Below are positions 7,057 through 16,530 of a stretch of 64,000 nt of DNA, piece by piece. Under the pieces are notes generated by a model. That model ran no database searches, had not been told where the DNA came from, and saw nothing but the letters and a program-made list of their open reading frames with translations. The stretch lies in contig CAVSME010000011.1 of the NCBI GenBank assembly GCA_963728985.1, positions 1 through 64,000 on the forward strand, written 5' to 3'. Made by a program: the position numbers and the translations under genes. The DNA comes from DASXAI01 sp963728985 (GTDB lineage: Bacteria > Actinomycetota > Acidimicrobiia > Acidimicrobiales > Ilumatobacteraceae). Every line of letters starts with the position of its first letter. Within the stretch, counting starts at the first letter, position 1.

Positions 7057-9836
7057 TCACACCGAGTTGACGGTCACCTCCGGCTTCACTGCCCTTATGC
7101 GGGGTCGGCGCAGGACGAGCGCAGCGAGCACGGCTGCGGCGAGGACGGCGAGCACCGTTCCGACAAAGAGCGCTGCGCTCCAATCGGCGTTGACGAGGAA
7201 GAGTCCGCCAACAAGCACAGCGATCACGACGAGATCCGCCACTACGACCTTGAGGCTGTCGGCATTGGTGACGATCGCCGCGACCGATAGGGCCGCCAGG
7301 ACGACGCCGAGCAGCAGCTGCAACAGAGTGCTGCGATCGTCCCACACGGCCACCGCCATCAGGGCGGCGGCGAGGACCGCGATCGTCGGGATTGCGACCT
7401 TTACCACCTGGGAGCCGCGGAAACCGGTCGACGTCAGCATGTTGGCAAGACGTAACGTCCACCGCACCAGGCCCAGGACCGGGCGCACGCCGCCGAGCCC
7501 TCGCGTCTTGGCCACGGTGTCGACGGCCCCGGTGGCGACGGCCAAGGCCTGCGTGCTCAGCGTCGTCATGCGATCTGAGCCGAGCTCTTCCTTCAGGCGG
7601 TCCAACGCCACCTGGCAGTTCTGGAAGACATCAACGATCGTGGCGGCACTCGCGTTGTCGTTGAGCTGCCTCGCCGCCTCCAGGAACACGATGTCGCGGC
7701 CGGTGGCGGTGGCGCCGCCTTCTCGGTCCGCCGCGATATACGTGCGGATCTCCCTCAACTCCTCACGCAGGATCTGCAGTTGCAGCCGGGGCGCGACGAT
7801 GCGCCCGAGCCGGCGCCGGGCCACAAGTGCCACCGCCCGGTGATCGGTCGGGTTCGATTGGGCGACCTCGGTGAGCAGCGACTCGATCTGGCCAACGCCA
7901 CCGGCCAGCTCCGGCCGTTGGGCCAGCCACTCCCGGTCTGCGCCCGTCGGGCCGACCGCGATCTCGTACAGGCGAGCCGCGAGCTCGCCAATCGGGGCGC
8001 CGGTGCCCAGGAGCGAGTCGGGGTCGACGAGCAGTTCGACGATGCGCATCGCACCGTCCATCCGACCCCACATCCAGTCGTTCGCCCGCCAGCCCCCCCG
8101 GTAGAAGGCACCGAAATGGTTGAACTGGACACCAGTGAGCTTGGCGGCCGGCGTGCTGCGGCCGTCGAAGCAGTTCGGGGCGTTGGCGCTGAGTTGGATC
8201 AGATCGATGCGCTGGGGATTCGGGGCGAGTGACGAGGTGGTCGCTGTCAGCAGGATGTCGAGGGCGCGCACGCCGCGCCACGAGGCCTCGGCGCTCGTCG
8301 CGCCGGTCGCTTCCACCGCCTCAACGAGTGCCCGAAGACCATCCACGTCCTTCACCAGTTGGTCGATTGGTGCGTTGGGTCGCGGGGAGTCATGGACATC
8401 CGCGACAATCGCCGGGAGGCTGCTCGTCAGAGCCTCGTAGGCAGACGCGATGACATCGCGCACCGGCTCGTCGCGGTCGAGGGCTGAGGTGAGCGCCGCC
8501 GATACCTCCGCCCGTTGAGCGGCCAACGTGGTGCGCTCACCGTCGGGGGCGCGAGTGATCGCCCGGCGCAACAGATCCTGCACGATCAGCAGCGCTTGGC
8601 GGCGGCCTTCGCGATTGCCGGCCGCGTCGACCGCAGCCGCGTCGGCCAGCACGTCGCCTCCGGCGACGGCCTCCGCGGCGAGGGCAAGCTGGCCCCGCTG
8701 GATGTCGATCACCGGCCGGAGTGCCTCGGCCGCTCGGAGGAGATCCGGCCCGGTGGCCGGGTCGATGGTCAGAGCGCGCCGAGCCTGGCTCACGGACCGG
8801 TAGTCATTGGAGCGGTCGAGGATCGTGCGCAGCTGGCGGACGATGTTCTGGTCCCGCGGGATGAAGAGGGTCGCGTTCATCACCGTGAGCAGATCGGGTG
8901 GGTCGCTGCCGAATGGTGGAGGGAGTTGCACCTCGTCGCCGCCGGCCAGTGGGCTCACATAGCACAGGACTCGCCGCACAGGCCCGGAGCTCGGCTGGTC
9001 CCGTATGAGGTCGTAGACCTCGTCGATCGGCTCATTGGCGACGAGGCCACCGTCGAGCACGTAGCGGGTGGACGCAGGATCGTCGGCCTTGACGAAGTCT
9101 GCGACGGACGCCATGTCGACGGTGCCGGCGCCCGTGTCGATCCGACTTGCCTCGAAGGCCATCGGAAAGGACGCGCTCGAGCGGGCCGCCCCGCGAGCTG
9201 ATCCACGACCGCCGGCTGGTCAAAGGCGGCTCGACCGCCCGCGCCGGACGCGTCCGTGCTGAAGGTGTACAGCCCCAAGTACGTCGAGCTGCTGACCCCC
9301 GAGCCGAGTGCGTCCGTGAAGTTGACGTCGTTGGACTGCATCAGCGTGGACGTGACCGACAGGTGCACGGGCGGCAGCCCGGCCCTCTCGCGCGCCGCGC
9401 CAGTGCCCGTCGGCGAGGTGCCCTTGCCCCGCAGGTTGGCGATGGCTTGTCGTACCTGGCCGAGGAAGTAGCCGTCGCCGTCGAGCAACGACGGGGGGGA
9501 TGCTGCCCCCGGTTGACGAAGCAGGGCGGCCATGTCGGCGGCGGCGAGCCACACGTTCCGGAGATCCTCCAGATCCGACGACCAGGCAGTGGCTGATGCG
9601 AGGAGGGCGCCGTTGAGCCCGCCGGCGCTGGTCCCCGAGACGATGTCGATAACTGGCCGGACGCGACCCAGTTGACAAAGCTCGAAATACACGCTGGTTG
9701 CGACATCGCGTCGCAGGCGGTCAAGCTCGAGCGTGACGCCGCCCATCCACACTGCGAGGCTCACGCCACCGGTCATAACGACCCCGAGGCGCAGTTGCGC
9801 GCGCGGGTCGGCCGTGGAACTCACGGCACCGTCCAT
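7057..9836 (-). pseudogene. Patatin-like phospholipase with DUF3376 and C-terminal membrane segments, frameshifted
   Basis: The 5' frame (from ATG 9836) carries the patatin oxyanion loop TGGVSLAVWMGG and the nucleophile DIVSGTSAGGLNGALLA (Ser70), then LLDGDGYF and HLSVTSTL. At about 9186-9196 the frame changes. The upstream frame ends AFDQPAVVDQLA and the downstream frame continues RGAARSSASFPMAFEAS, then VLDGGLVANEP with the catalytic Asp. One missing base in a G/C run explains it. The C-terminal two thirds form the long helical DUF3376-type region and end in about four hydrophobic segments (residues about 550-690 of the downstream frame). Intact, it would be a membrane-attached lipid acyl hydrolase of about 925 residues. 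The shift may be real or a consensus error. Confidence 0.75.
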
Positions 9837-10035
9837 AGCTACCTCCCCGATTCCAGCGGGCCGAGCCTACGCTGAGTCGCTCGCGGATCTCGTCGTCATC
9901 CTCTCTTCGCGAATGCCGTGAGTAGATCGTGAGTATCGCCCAACCCGGCTGGCGCCGGGCGAGGTCATGGGTGGGAGGGAAGCGCTCAGGTCGCTGGCTG
10001 GACGGTGGACGATCGGTTGCCTACCCAGCGAATCC

Positions 10036-10732
10036 TCACGCTGGTGCGCGCGCCCCAGTAATCATCTCACTTAGCTTCCTGGCGATGAGACGCTCTCGCT
10101 CCTCTGTGGCGTGTTGATAGGCGAGCGCTGCCCTCGTCGACGAATGACCCATGCGCGTCATCAGCTCCTTGGTACTCGCTCCCGTCATCGCCGCAAGCGT
10201 GTTGCCGGTGTGGCGAAGGTCGTGGAATCGCAGCTGGTCCAGGCCGGCCTCACGCGCGATCGATCGCCACGCTCCGCTGAAGTTGCCGCGACGCAATGGA
10301 CCGCCCTTCGGGCCCACAAACACGAGCCCACAAGGTCCGGGCTCGGCGTATACGTCGAGATGATCGCGCAGTAGCCGGTAGGAACGATCCTCACGACCGC
10401 GGCCGGCGACGACCTGATCGCCCAAGAACCCGTGCGTCTTCAGCACTTCGCGACCGTAATCGGACCGGGTCGATCGGCCCGCGAGAGGTCGGCGTGCCAC
10501 TTCCGGACCATCGAGGGCGTGATGGAACCAAGCTCATGCGAGGATCAATCCAACTCCCCCGGGACCGGTCGGCTACCGCGACGGCAAGCGCCCTCTCAGC
10601 CTCGGCACGGGTGCGGAACGTGCCGAGCGAGGTGTACGTGTTCCCGACCTCAAGAATCGCCGGCTGCCACCGGCCGGACGGCAACTGGCGAAGTGCGCCA
10701 CTGTCTCGTTGGCGTCTCAGTCGCTTCGCCAT
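10036..10732 (-). pseudogene. Decayed tyrosine recombinase (phage/ICE-type integrase)
   Basis: The N-terminal part, from ATG 10732, reads MAKRLRRQRDSGALRQLPSG and WQPAILEVGNTYTSLGTFRT, then a RAEAERAL helix and GSWIDPR. This is the arm-binding domain of actinobacterial integrases. In a different frame, 10036-10500 encodes the C-terminal catalytic half with FHDLRHTGNTLAAMTGAS (His93, Arg96), GHSS (His119) and Tyr128 in ALAYQHATEE. The core-binding domain and the first catalytic arginine region between them are missing or scrambled. The gene is dead by deletion and frameshift. It supports the view that bases left of it are an old integrated element. I found no tRNA or clear attachment repeat beside it. 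Confidence 0.75.
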
Positions 10733-10909
10733 GACCGGACCTCCCAGCGCTGAGCGTGAGCCAGATCGTGCAAATACCGCTCCAACCGTCGCAACGGGCG
10801 TTCCGGCCGTACGGGCACGTATCGGTGCCCGAAAGGTAGGCCGCGGGCCGGTTGCGCCGTCGGAACCGGCGGGCCACCATGCAGTCACGACCTGGGTGAC
10901 CGAGCGCTG

Positions 10910-13405
10910 ATGGCAGCCCTGGAGCGCGACCACCGCGAGGCCCACGGAGCGCCCCACCGGGCCCCGGCCCGAGCGCGGCCGGCGACCGAGAACGGCAACC
11001 GCCTGATCGGGCTGCAGCGCACCGCGGGCAACGCCGCCGTGGCCCGGATGCTCGTCATGCGGCACGCGGTGGCGGGCACGGCCGTGCACCGGCACACCGC
11101 CGCCGATCTCTTCGGCGCGCCGGGGACCTCGCTGGCCGACTTCGTCTCCTCCCTGGCCGTGCAGGCCGACTGGTTCGCCGAGCCGTCGTTGACCCCGGCC
11201 GATCGCAACGACCTCCACGCCCTGCTGATCCGGGAGAAGGAGGGTCCGCACATCCTGGCGGCGGCGGGCGACCTGCTCCTCACCGATTTGCGCGGCGTGG
11301 GTGCCGCCGACTGGACAGCCCTGGCCGAGTACGGCCGAGGGCGCCGGAACGCGGGAGAGACCGTCCGGCTCATCGACCCGGCACCGCGACCGCTGGCCGA
11401 CCGGGTCGCCCTGGGAAACACCTTGATCGCCCTGAAGGCCGTGATCCCCGCGGCCACGCTGGCCTCGTCGGTGTCCGAGGCGCAACTGCTGGACGTGCAC
11501 GCCAGCGCGCTGGTCCCCACGCTCGCTGCGTACTTCACCACGTTCAAACCGAACCTGGAGATGACCTACGAACCAGCGGCCGGGGCGCGGCCGCTCGAGT
11601 TCCAGAACATGCTCGACCTGCTGCGGGGACCGGGGACGGCGCCGTTCGCCACGCTGCTCGGCAAGGTGCGCGACCTGCACCGCTTCCCGCCGGCCATGCT
11701 GACCAACCTCGTCCACAACTTCGCCGATCACACCCGCAGCCGGCCGGTCCACCTGATCCTGCACGGCTCGCACGACGCCGCTGGCGCGTTCCAGCAGAGC
11801 GTGGGCCTCTTCGCCAGCCTGGTGGCCGACGCCCGCAACCTCCACCTGATGCTGGAAGGGCGCGACACGATCGCCGACCTCACCGCCGCCGTGCCCGGCA
11901 TCGCCGCCGCCTACGGCCAACCGGACGCGACCGGCACGCCTCGCATCGGCCAGGTCATGATCGCCGGCCACGGCGAGTCGCAGTCGGTGGACCTGGCCCA
12001 GAACGACGAGATGAACCTGGACCCGGCCAACGCCAAGCAGAAGAAGGACACCGAGGACCTCATCAACACGTTGATGAGCAACATGGACCCGGCCACCGCC
12101 CGCGTCGTCTACGCCGGTTGCCTGGTCGGGTCGAACCCGGTGCCGGCGGGCCTGCCCGCTGCCGGCATCTCCGCCCACCTGGCCACCAACCGCAGCCTGG
12201 CCACGGTCACCGACCAGGCGGCGGTGGCCCACGGCATCGCACCCGGGCGGACCCAGGGGGCGCGGGCATCGGTGGCGCTCGGTATGTCGTCGTCGTTCAT
12301 GGACGCCGCCGGGAACATGTCCGTGCAGTACCCGTTCGATCCGAACGCGTATGGCAACGCGCTGACCTACGTGGCCACCGGTCACGAGCCCGAGGGACTG
12401 TTCCGCGCCGCGGTCGAGGTGGCGGCCACGGCCGGGCCGGCCGCCGCCGAAACCCAGCTGCGGACCCGCCTGACGATGGGCGTCACCGCCGGGCACGAGT
12501 GGTTCGACGAGATCATCGTCTCCGCGATCAACGTCGCTCTCTCCGGGGTGGCGTTGGGCGCCGGTGTGCCCGTCGAGAAGCTGAACATGCTGGCCCACAT
12601 GGTCGGGCCGCCCTTCCTCGTCGGCAACTCCGAAGACGGTCACGGCCGCACCGTCGGCACGCTGGTGAACGACGTGAACACCCAGCCGCTGGCGGGAGCG
12701 TTCTACACCGAGATCGGCAAGCAGCCCTCGTTCGTGGCGCCGGGGAACGCGTCGTTCCGCAACGGCCGGTTCGTCATCGAGCAGGCGTGGCTGAACCAGG
12801 GCGGGCCCCGGGCCGCGCCGCTGGTGGCCTGGCTGGACGCCACGCCGACGGCCACGGTGGGCTGGATGGGCAGCCGGCTCGATGCCCTCGCCATCACCGC
12901 CTCGGCGGCGGCGCTGTTCGGCGGCCCGGCACCGGCCACCTCCGGTCGGATCCGGCTGGCCCTGGCGTGGCTGCGCTCGGACCCGTTCGACCTGGACATG
13001 ACGGCGTTCCTGACCGCTCAGGTGCTGCGGCCGGCCACCGGTCCCGAGCTCACGCCGGCCGTCGTCGCCGAGCTCGACGGTGCGTCGCCCAACGAGGTGC
13101 TCACGGCGTTGGGCATCATCGCCACGGCGGCGGTGGCGCCCGGCGGACCCGAGCTGCCAGCGGCGAACGCCCAGGTCAGGGCCGGTCGCGGCAATGAGGT
13201 GCGCATCGAGCCGCACGCCTACCTGGCCACAGTGATCCCCGCTGGCCTGAACGTGCGGGCGTTGCCGGGCATGCACGGCGCACCATTCGAGGTGGTCCAC
13301 GCCGGCGATGTCCTGCAGGTCACCGGGTTCACCCACGACTGGGCGGCGGTGGATCGCGGCGGCCGCCTCGGCTTCGTCTTCCGCACGCTGGTGACCCCGC
13401 CATGA
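10910..13405 (+). CDS. Large LQRTAGN-motif protein with caspase-like His/Cys pair and C-terminal SH3-like domain
   Basis: This 831-residue cytoplasmic-looking protein begins with a disordered basic stretch and then LIGLQRTAGNAAVARML (residues 32-48). That motif is typical of DUF4157-type and other proteins associated with extracellular contractile injection systems (eCIS). Residues about 270-460 contain QVMIAGHGESQSVDL (His354) and ARVVYAGCLVGSN (Cys404), the strand-His and strand-Cys arrangement of caspase/gingipain/CHAT-like peptidases. The last 60 residues (AYLATVIPAGLNVRALPGMH onward) look like a bacterial SH3 domain. The ATGA overlap couples it to the beta-propeller gene. I infer a secreted or injected cysteine-peptidase effector. 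No eCIS structural genes are in the window. Confidence 0.6.
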   Translation: MAALERDHREAHGAPHRAPARARPATENGNRLIGLQRTAGNAAVARMLVMRHAVAGTAVHRHTAADLFGAPGTSLADFVSSLAVQADWFAEPSLTPADRNDLHALLIREKEGPHILAAAGDLLLTDLRGVGAADWTALAEYGRGRRNAGETVRLIDPAPRPLADRVALGNTLIALKAVIPAATLASSVSEAQLLDVHASALVPTLAAYFTTFKPNLEMTYEPAAGARPLEFQNMLDLLRGPGTAPFATLLGKVRDLHRFPPAMLTNLVHNFADHTRSRPVHLILHGSHDAAGAFQQSVGLFASLVADARNLHLMLEGRDTIADLTAAVPGIAAAYGQPDATGTPRIGQVMIAGHGESQSVDLAQNDEMNLDPANAKQKKDTEDLINTLMSNMDPATARVVYAGCLVGSNPVPAGLPAAGISAHLATNRSLATVTDQAAVAHGIAPGRTQGARASVALGMSSSFMDAAGNMSVQYPFDPNAYGNALTYVATGHEPEGLFRAAVEVAATAGPAAAETQLRTRLTMGVTAGHEWFDEIIVSAINVALSGVALGAGVPVEKLNMLAHMVGPPFLVGNSEDGHGRTVGTLVNDVNTQPLAGAFYTEIGKQPSFVAPGNASFRNGRFVIEQAWLNQGGPRAAPLVAWLDATPTATVGWMGSRLDALAITASAAALFGGPAPATSGRIRLALAWLRSDPFDLDMTAFLTAQVLRPATGPELTPAVVAELDGASPNEVLTALGIIATAAVAPGGPELPAANAQVRAGRGNEVRIEPHAYLATVIPAGLNVRALPGMHGAPFEVVHAGDVLQVTGFTHDWAAVDRGGRLGFVFRTLVTPP

Positions 13406-14226
13406 CGGCGTGGCAGGCGCTCCCGGACGGCGTCGGCACCGTGCTGGCCATCGCCGGCGACGTCCGGGTGGCCGCCCAGGCGGGCCGGCTGCGGGCGTGG
13501 CGCGGGCTCGACCCGATCTGGCAGGCCGAGGCCGGTCAGCCGAACCCGGCGGTGCCGACCATCCTCGCCGACGAGGTGCGGTGGGGTCCCTGCGCGATCA
13601 ATCTGCACACGGGCGCCGTCTCCGAGGTGCCATGGGCCCGGCCGGCAACGGGGTACGTGCAGACCGCCCATGCGTGGTCGCCGGACGGATCGATGGCTGT
13701 AGCCGCCGGTCGCCGCGAGGACCCCGGCGGGTCGTCGCCCCCGGCGGCGGCCTGGTTGCTCGGCCCGTCAGGACCGACGACGCTCTGGTCGGGAGCCGAC
13801 GTGCCGCCCCTGGCCATGTTCGTCGACCCCCCGCTGGTCGTCGTCGGGCATCGGCATCCGGATGTCCACCGCCCCGACGGGACGCTGGTCCGATCGTTGG
13901 ACGGGGTGACCTCGGCGCAACGGATCGACGGCCACGCCGGCCGGCTGCTGGTGGTCGAGGCCGGCCTGCTGTCGGTCTGGGAGCCGAGTACGGGAACGCT
14001 CCTGCGTCATGCGCCCGGCACGTGGGTGGACGCCTGCATCACGCCGGACGGCGAGACGGTGGTGGCGGCGGACATGGCCGGAAACCTCCACCGGCTGGCC
14101 GCGACAACCGGCGGGGGCGACGCCGTCGAGACGTCCGCCGATCCCGTCATCGGGGTGGCCACCGACGGCCAGACGCTGCTGGCGTCGTTCGCCCGGCTCC
14201 CCGGCCTGCGCGTGCGCCCGCTTTGA
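13402..14226 (+). CDS. WD40/YVTN-like beta-propeller protein, partner of the LQRTAGN protein
   Basis: The ATG overlaps the previous stop by four bases. The 274-residue product consists of repeated blade-like units such as AHAWSPDGSMAVAAG, RLLVVEAGLLSVWEPSTGTL and ACITPDGETVVAADMAGNLH, about six in all, with no signal peptide or transmembrane helix. Such propellers usually scaffold protein-protein contacts. Translational coupling to the putative cysteine-peptidase effector suggests a chaperone, adaptor or inhibitor for it, which is inference from position only. The 3' end faces the downstream hydrolase gene on the opposite strand, 24 bases away. Confidence 0.6.
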   Translation: MTAWQALPDGVGTVLAIAGDVRVAAQAGRLRAWRGLDPIWQAEAGQPNPAVPTILADEVRWGPCAINLHTGAVSEVPWARPATGYVQTAHAWSPDGSMAVAAGRREDPGGSSPPAAAWLLGPSGPTTLWSGADVPPLAMFVDPPLVVVGHRHPDVHRPDGTLVRSLDGVTSAQRIDGHAGRLLVVEAGLLSVWEPSTGTLLRHAPGTWVDACITPDGETVVAADMAGNLHRLAATTGGGDAVETSADPVIGVATDGQTLLASFARLPGLRVRPL

Positions 14227-14250
14227 GCCGGGAGCACGCGCTCGGGGCGC

Positions 14251-15039
14251 TCAGCGAGCGTGCGCCTTGGTCCAGTCGAGGACCTGGTCGGCGACCTCTT
14301 CCCAGCCGGGCGCGCCGGGGAAGTGCGGCCGGTCGGGGAATTCGATGTACTCGGTCGTCGCCGTCGACTTCTCGTACTTGCGGGCATTTACCTTGCTCAC
14401 GCTGGCGGGCACGACGTGGTCCTGACCGAAGCCCACCAGCAGCAGCGGCGCCCGATCCGTACGGAGGAAGTCGACCTTGGCGGCGGTGCGCGGGTTCAGA
14501 TCGGCCGTCGCCCCCTCGAACAGGATGGGACCGGCGGCCGGGATGGCGTAGCGGTCGTAGTACGGCTCCGACTCCTCGAGCGTGAGGGTGTTCGTCATCG
14601 TGTAGTGGAAGTCCTTCAGCGTGTACGGCACCGCCTTGTGCCGGTTGCGCGGATCGCGCAGCACACCGAAGCTCGACTTCGCGGTGCTGAGCGGGAGACG
14701 GTGGATGCCGCGTGGTGGGGCGGCGGAGAGCCCGACGCCGGCGGCGCCGAGGCCGCGGTCGACCAGCAGTTGCGTGAAGAGCCCGCCGAAGGAGTGGCCG
14801 ATGATGATCGGCGGCTTCGGCAGGTCGCGAATGAACTTCTCGTAGTGGTTGACGATCTTGGTGATCGTCAGCGTGGCCAAGGGCGACGGGTCGGCGCGCA
14901 CCGCGTCGACGTCGCCTTCGAGGCCGGGCCAGGACGGGGCATGCACCTCGTAGCCCGCGGCGGCGTAGCGCTCGGCGTACTTCTCCCAGCTGCGCGGCGT
15001 CATCCACAGGCCGTGTACGAACACGATCGAGTCGGGCAT
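14251..15039 (-). CDS. Alpha/beta hydrolase
   Basis: ATG 15039 follows AGGAGA and gives 262 residues. IVFVHGLWMTPRSWEKY supplies the HG oxyanion region, IIIGHSFGGLFTQLL is the nucleophile elbow (Ser in GHSFG), and GFGQDHVVP and DRPHFPGAPGWEEV provide the acid and histidine. The family includes esterases and lactonases with small lipophilic substrates. The substrate cannot be read from sequence. It is the last gene in a co-directional minus-strand series that begins with the LAL regulator; the gap to the globin-like gene is 136 bases. Confidence 0.8.
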   Translation of the reverse strand: MPDSIVFVHGLWMTPRSWEKYAERYAAAGYEVHAPSWPGLEGDVDAVRADPSPLATLTITKIVNHYEKFIRDLPKPPIIIGHSFGGLFTQLLVDRGLGAAGVGLSAAPPRGIHRLPLSTAKSSFGVLRDPRNRHKAVPYTLKDFHYTMTNTLTLEESEPYYDRYAIPAAGPILFEGATADLNPRTAAKVDFLRTDRAPLLLVGFGQDHVVPASVSKVNARKYEKSTATTEYIEFPDRPHFPGAPGWEEVADQVLDWTKAHAR

Positions 15040-15175
15040 GGCTGTCTCCTGTCCGGGCGCGCGGCACCGGCGGGAAGGGGGTGAAGCTCGCACACTACCG
15101 AAGGCGGCGACAACCGCCGATCGTCACCAGCGACGGACGACTCGTCGAGTCCAGGCCGGCCGCAGGCTGTCGCAA

Positions 15176-15583
15176 CTATGGCGCGTCGTTGGCAAAGGGG
15201 GACAACGCCTCAGCGGCGAGGACGTCGGAGAGCAGCAGCCACGCCTGGCACCAGGCCGCCTCGGCCCGGTCCGTCCACGTGGGCAGGCACTCGCGCGCCG
15301 CGCCCATCCACGCTCGGCCCTCGACGCCGAAGGAGGGCGCGGTGCACGGGTCGGGCCAACTCTCGCCGATGTCGCGGGCGCGGATGGCGAGGCGGCTCGG
15401 CGCCGTCAGCAGCCCGACCAGTTCCTCCACCGCCCCGAGCAACCACGCCGCCCTGAGTCCGGCCGCGGTCGGTGACCCGACCGTGGCCTCGAATCGTCGC
15501 GTCAGCGCCGCCAGCAGTGGAGCGCGATGTGAGCGGAGCTCCGCCCACGAGCGCTCCACCGCGACGAGATCCTCGGGTGTCAT
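15176..15583 (-). CDS. Globin-like protein without an F8 histidine
   Basis: This 135-residue protein begins MTPEDLVAVERSWAELRSH and continues as an all-helical chain, with LLAALTRRFEATVG, AAWLLGAVEELVGLLTAP and EAAWCQAWLLLSDVLAAEAL. The helix pattern matches bacterial globin-domain proteins encoded beside BTAD regulators. The only histidine is His19, and the region where the proximal F8 histidine is expected (around residues 65-75) has none, so heme binding of the normal kind is unlikely. The start overlaps the stop of the BTAD gene (ATGA), so the two are co-translated. A sensor partner or modulator of the regulator is a reasonable inference. Confidence 0.6.
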   Translation of the reverse strand: MTPEDLVAVERSWAELRSHRAPLLAALTRRFEATVGSPTAAGLRAAWLLGAVEELVGLLTAPSRLAIRARDIGESWPDPCTAPSFGVEGRAWMGAARECLPTWTDRAEAAWCQAWLLLSDVLAAEALSPFANDAP

Positions 15584-16386
15584 GCCGCGCCTGCCAGCGG
15601 CACGAACCAAGGCGGCGCCGCGCCGAGGGCGTCGAGCTCGGCCAGCACCACGCGCTGGCGGCCCATCAGTTCGGCCAGTTCCGTGAGCAGCTCGCCGACC
15701 GGCGAACGGCGTGGGCGGTCGCGGGCGGGCGACTCGAAGCCCAACCCCCGATCGAGGACCCGCTCGAGGTGCTCGTACTCGTGCAGCGCAGCGGCGCCGG
15801 CGCCGGCGGCGAGGTGGCGGCGCACCAGTTCCACGTGCGCCTCTTCGTCGGTGGGGTCGAGCTCGGCCAGCTCTCGCCATTCGCCGGCCACCCGCAGCAC
15901 GTCGAGGCGCCGCAGCCGCAGCAGCTCACGCCGGTCGGACGCCCAGTCCTCGTAGAGATCGCCGGGCAGCAGCTCGCCGCCGTACCACGCCAGCGCCTCG
16001 CGAGCGGCGGCCGGGTCGGACTCCCGCAGGGCGTCGCGGGCCAGCTGCTCGAAGACGATGGCGTCGACGGTCAGCTCCACGTCCGGGAACAGCCACACCA
16101 CGTCGCCCCGCAAGACGATCGCGTCGGAGCAACCGGCTCCCTGGCGGGCGAAGTGCGCCGCCTTGTGCAGGCGGGGGGCGCAACGGGCCGGCGACTCGTG
16201 CGGCCAGAGCAGGTCCATGACCTGCTCGCGGTGCAGGTAGTGGCCGGGGGCGAGGGCGAGCACCTTGACCAGGGCCGCGGCGCTGCGCCGCGTCCAACCG
16301 CGATCAGGGGTCCGGATGCCGTCCACGGCGACGCCGAAGCCGCCGAGGAGGGTGATGGCGACTGGCGTGCGCCCATCCGTGTTCAC
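15580..16386 (-). CDS. SARP-type transcriptional regulator (winged helix plus BTAD)
   Basis: From GTG 16386 (MNTDGRTPVAITLLGGFGVAVDG) the 268-residue protein has an OmpR-like winged helix, with RRSAAALVKVLALAPGHYLHR and EQVMDLLWP, and then a TPR-like BTAD domain with GGELLPGDLYEDWASDRRE. It closely parallels the first 260 residues of the regulator at 29186-32329. SARPs bind direct repeats upstream of target promoters. The frame is open further upstream to 16509, so in-frame ATG 16443 is an alternative start. It is overlapped by the globin-like gene and preceded by a LAL regulator on the same strand. Likely targets are discussed under the CTTCC repeats. Confidence 0.85.
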   Translation of the reverse strand: MNTDGRTPVAITLLGGFGVAVDGIRTPDRGWTRRSAAALVKVLALAPGHYLHREQVMDLLWPHESPARCAPRLHKAAHFARQGAGCSDAIVLRGDVVWLFPDVELTVDAIVFEQLARDALRESDPAAAREALAWYGGELLPGDLYEDWASDRRELLRLRRLDVLRVAGEWRELAELDPTDEEAHVELVRRHLAAGAGAAALHEYEHLERVLDRGLGFESPARDRPRRSPVGELLTELAELMGRQRVVLAELDALGAAPPWFVPLAGAA

Positions 16387-16530
16387 TGACCTGGTGGTCG
16401 TGGTGGTGGTTCCGGTCCATGATTGCCTCCGATGTCGTTCCATGGCGGCATGATCCGCCCGCGCCGGCCCGCCCACATCGGGAGCCATTGCGTACGTCCG
16501 CTGCTGCACAGGGGCGGACGGCCTGCGTAG

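Noticed and set aside
9837..10035. Attachment site or tRNA beside the integrase
   Set aside because: No tRNA fold and no convincing direct repeat shared with the other side of the element could be seen by eye.
10391..13336. 981-residue minus-strand ORF opposite the LQRTAGN protein
   Set aside because: It is an antisense shadow of 10910-13405. Only its last 115 or so codons (below 10732) are real, as the integrase N-terminal domain.
10910..14226. Complete contractile injection system
   Set aside because: No sheath, tube, baseplate, spike or AAA genes occur in the window, only a possible cargo protein and its partner.
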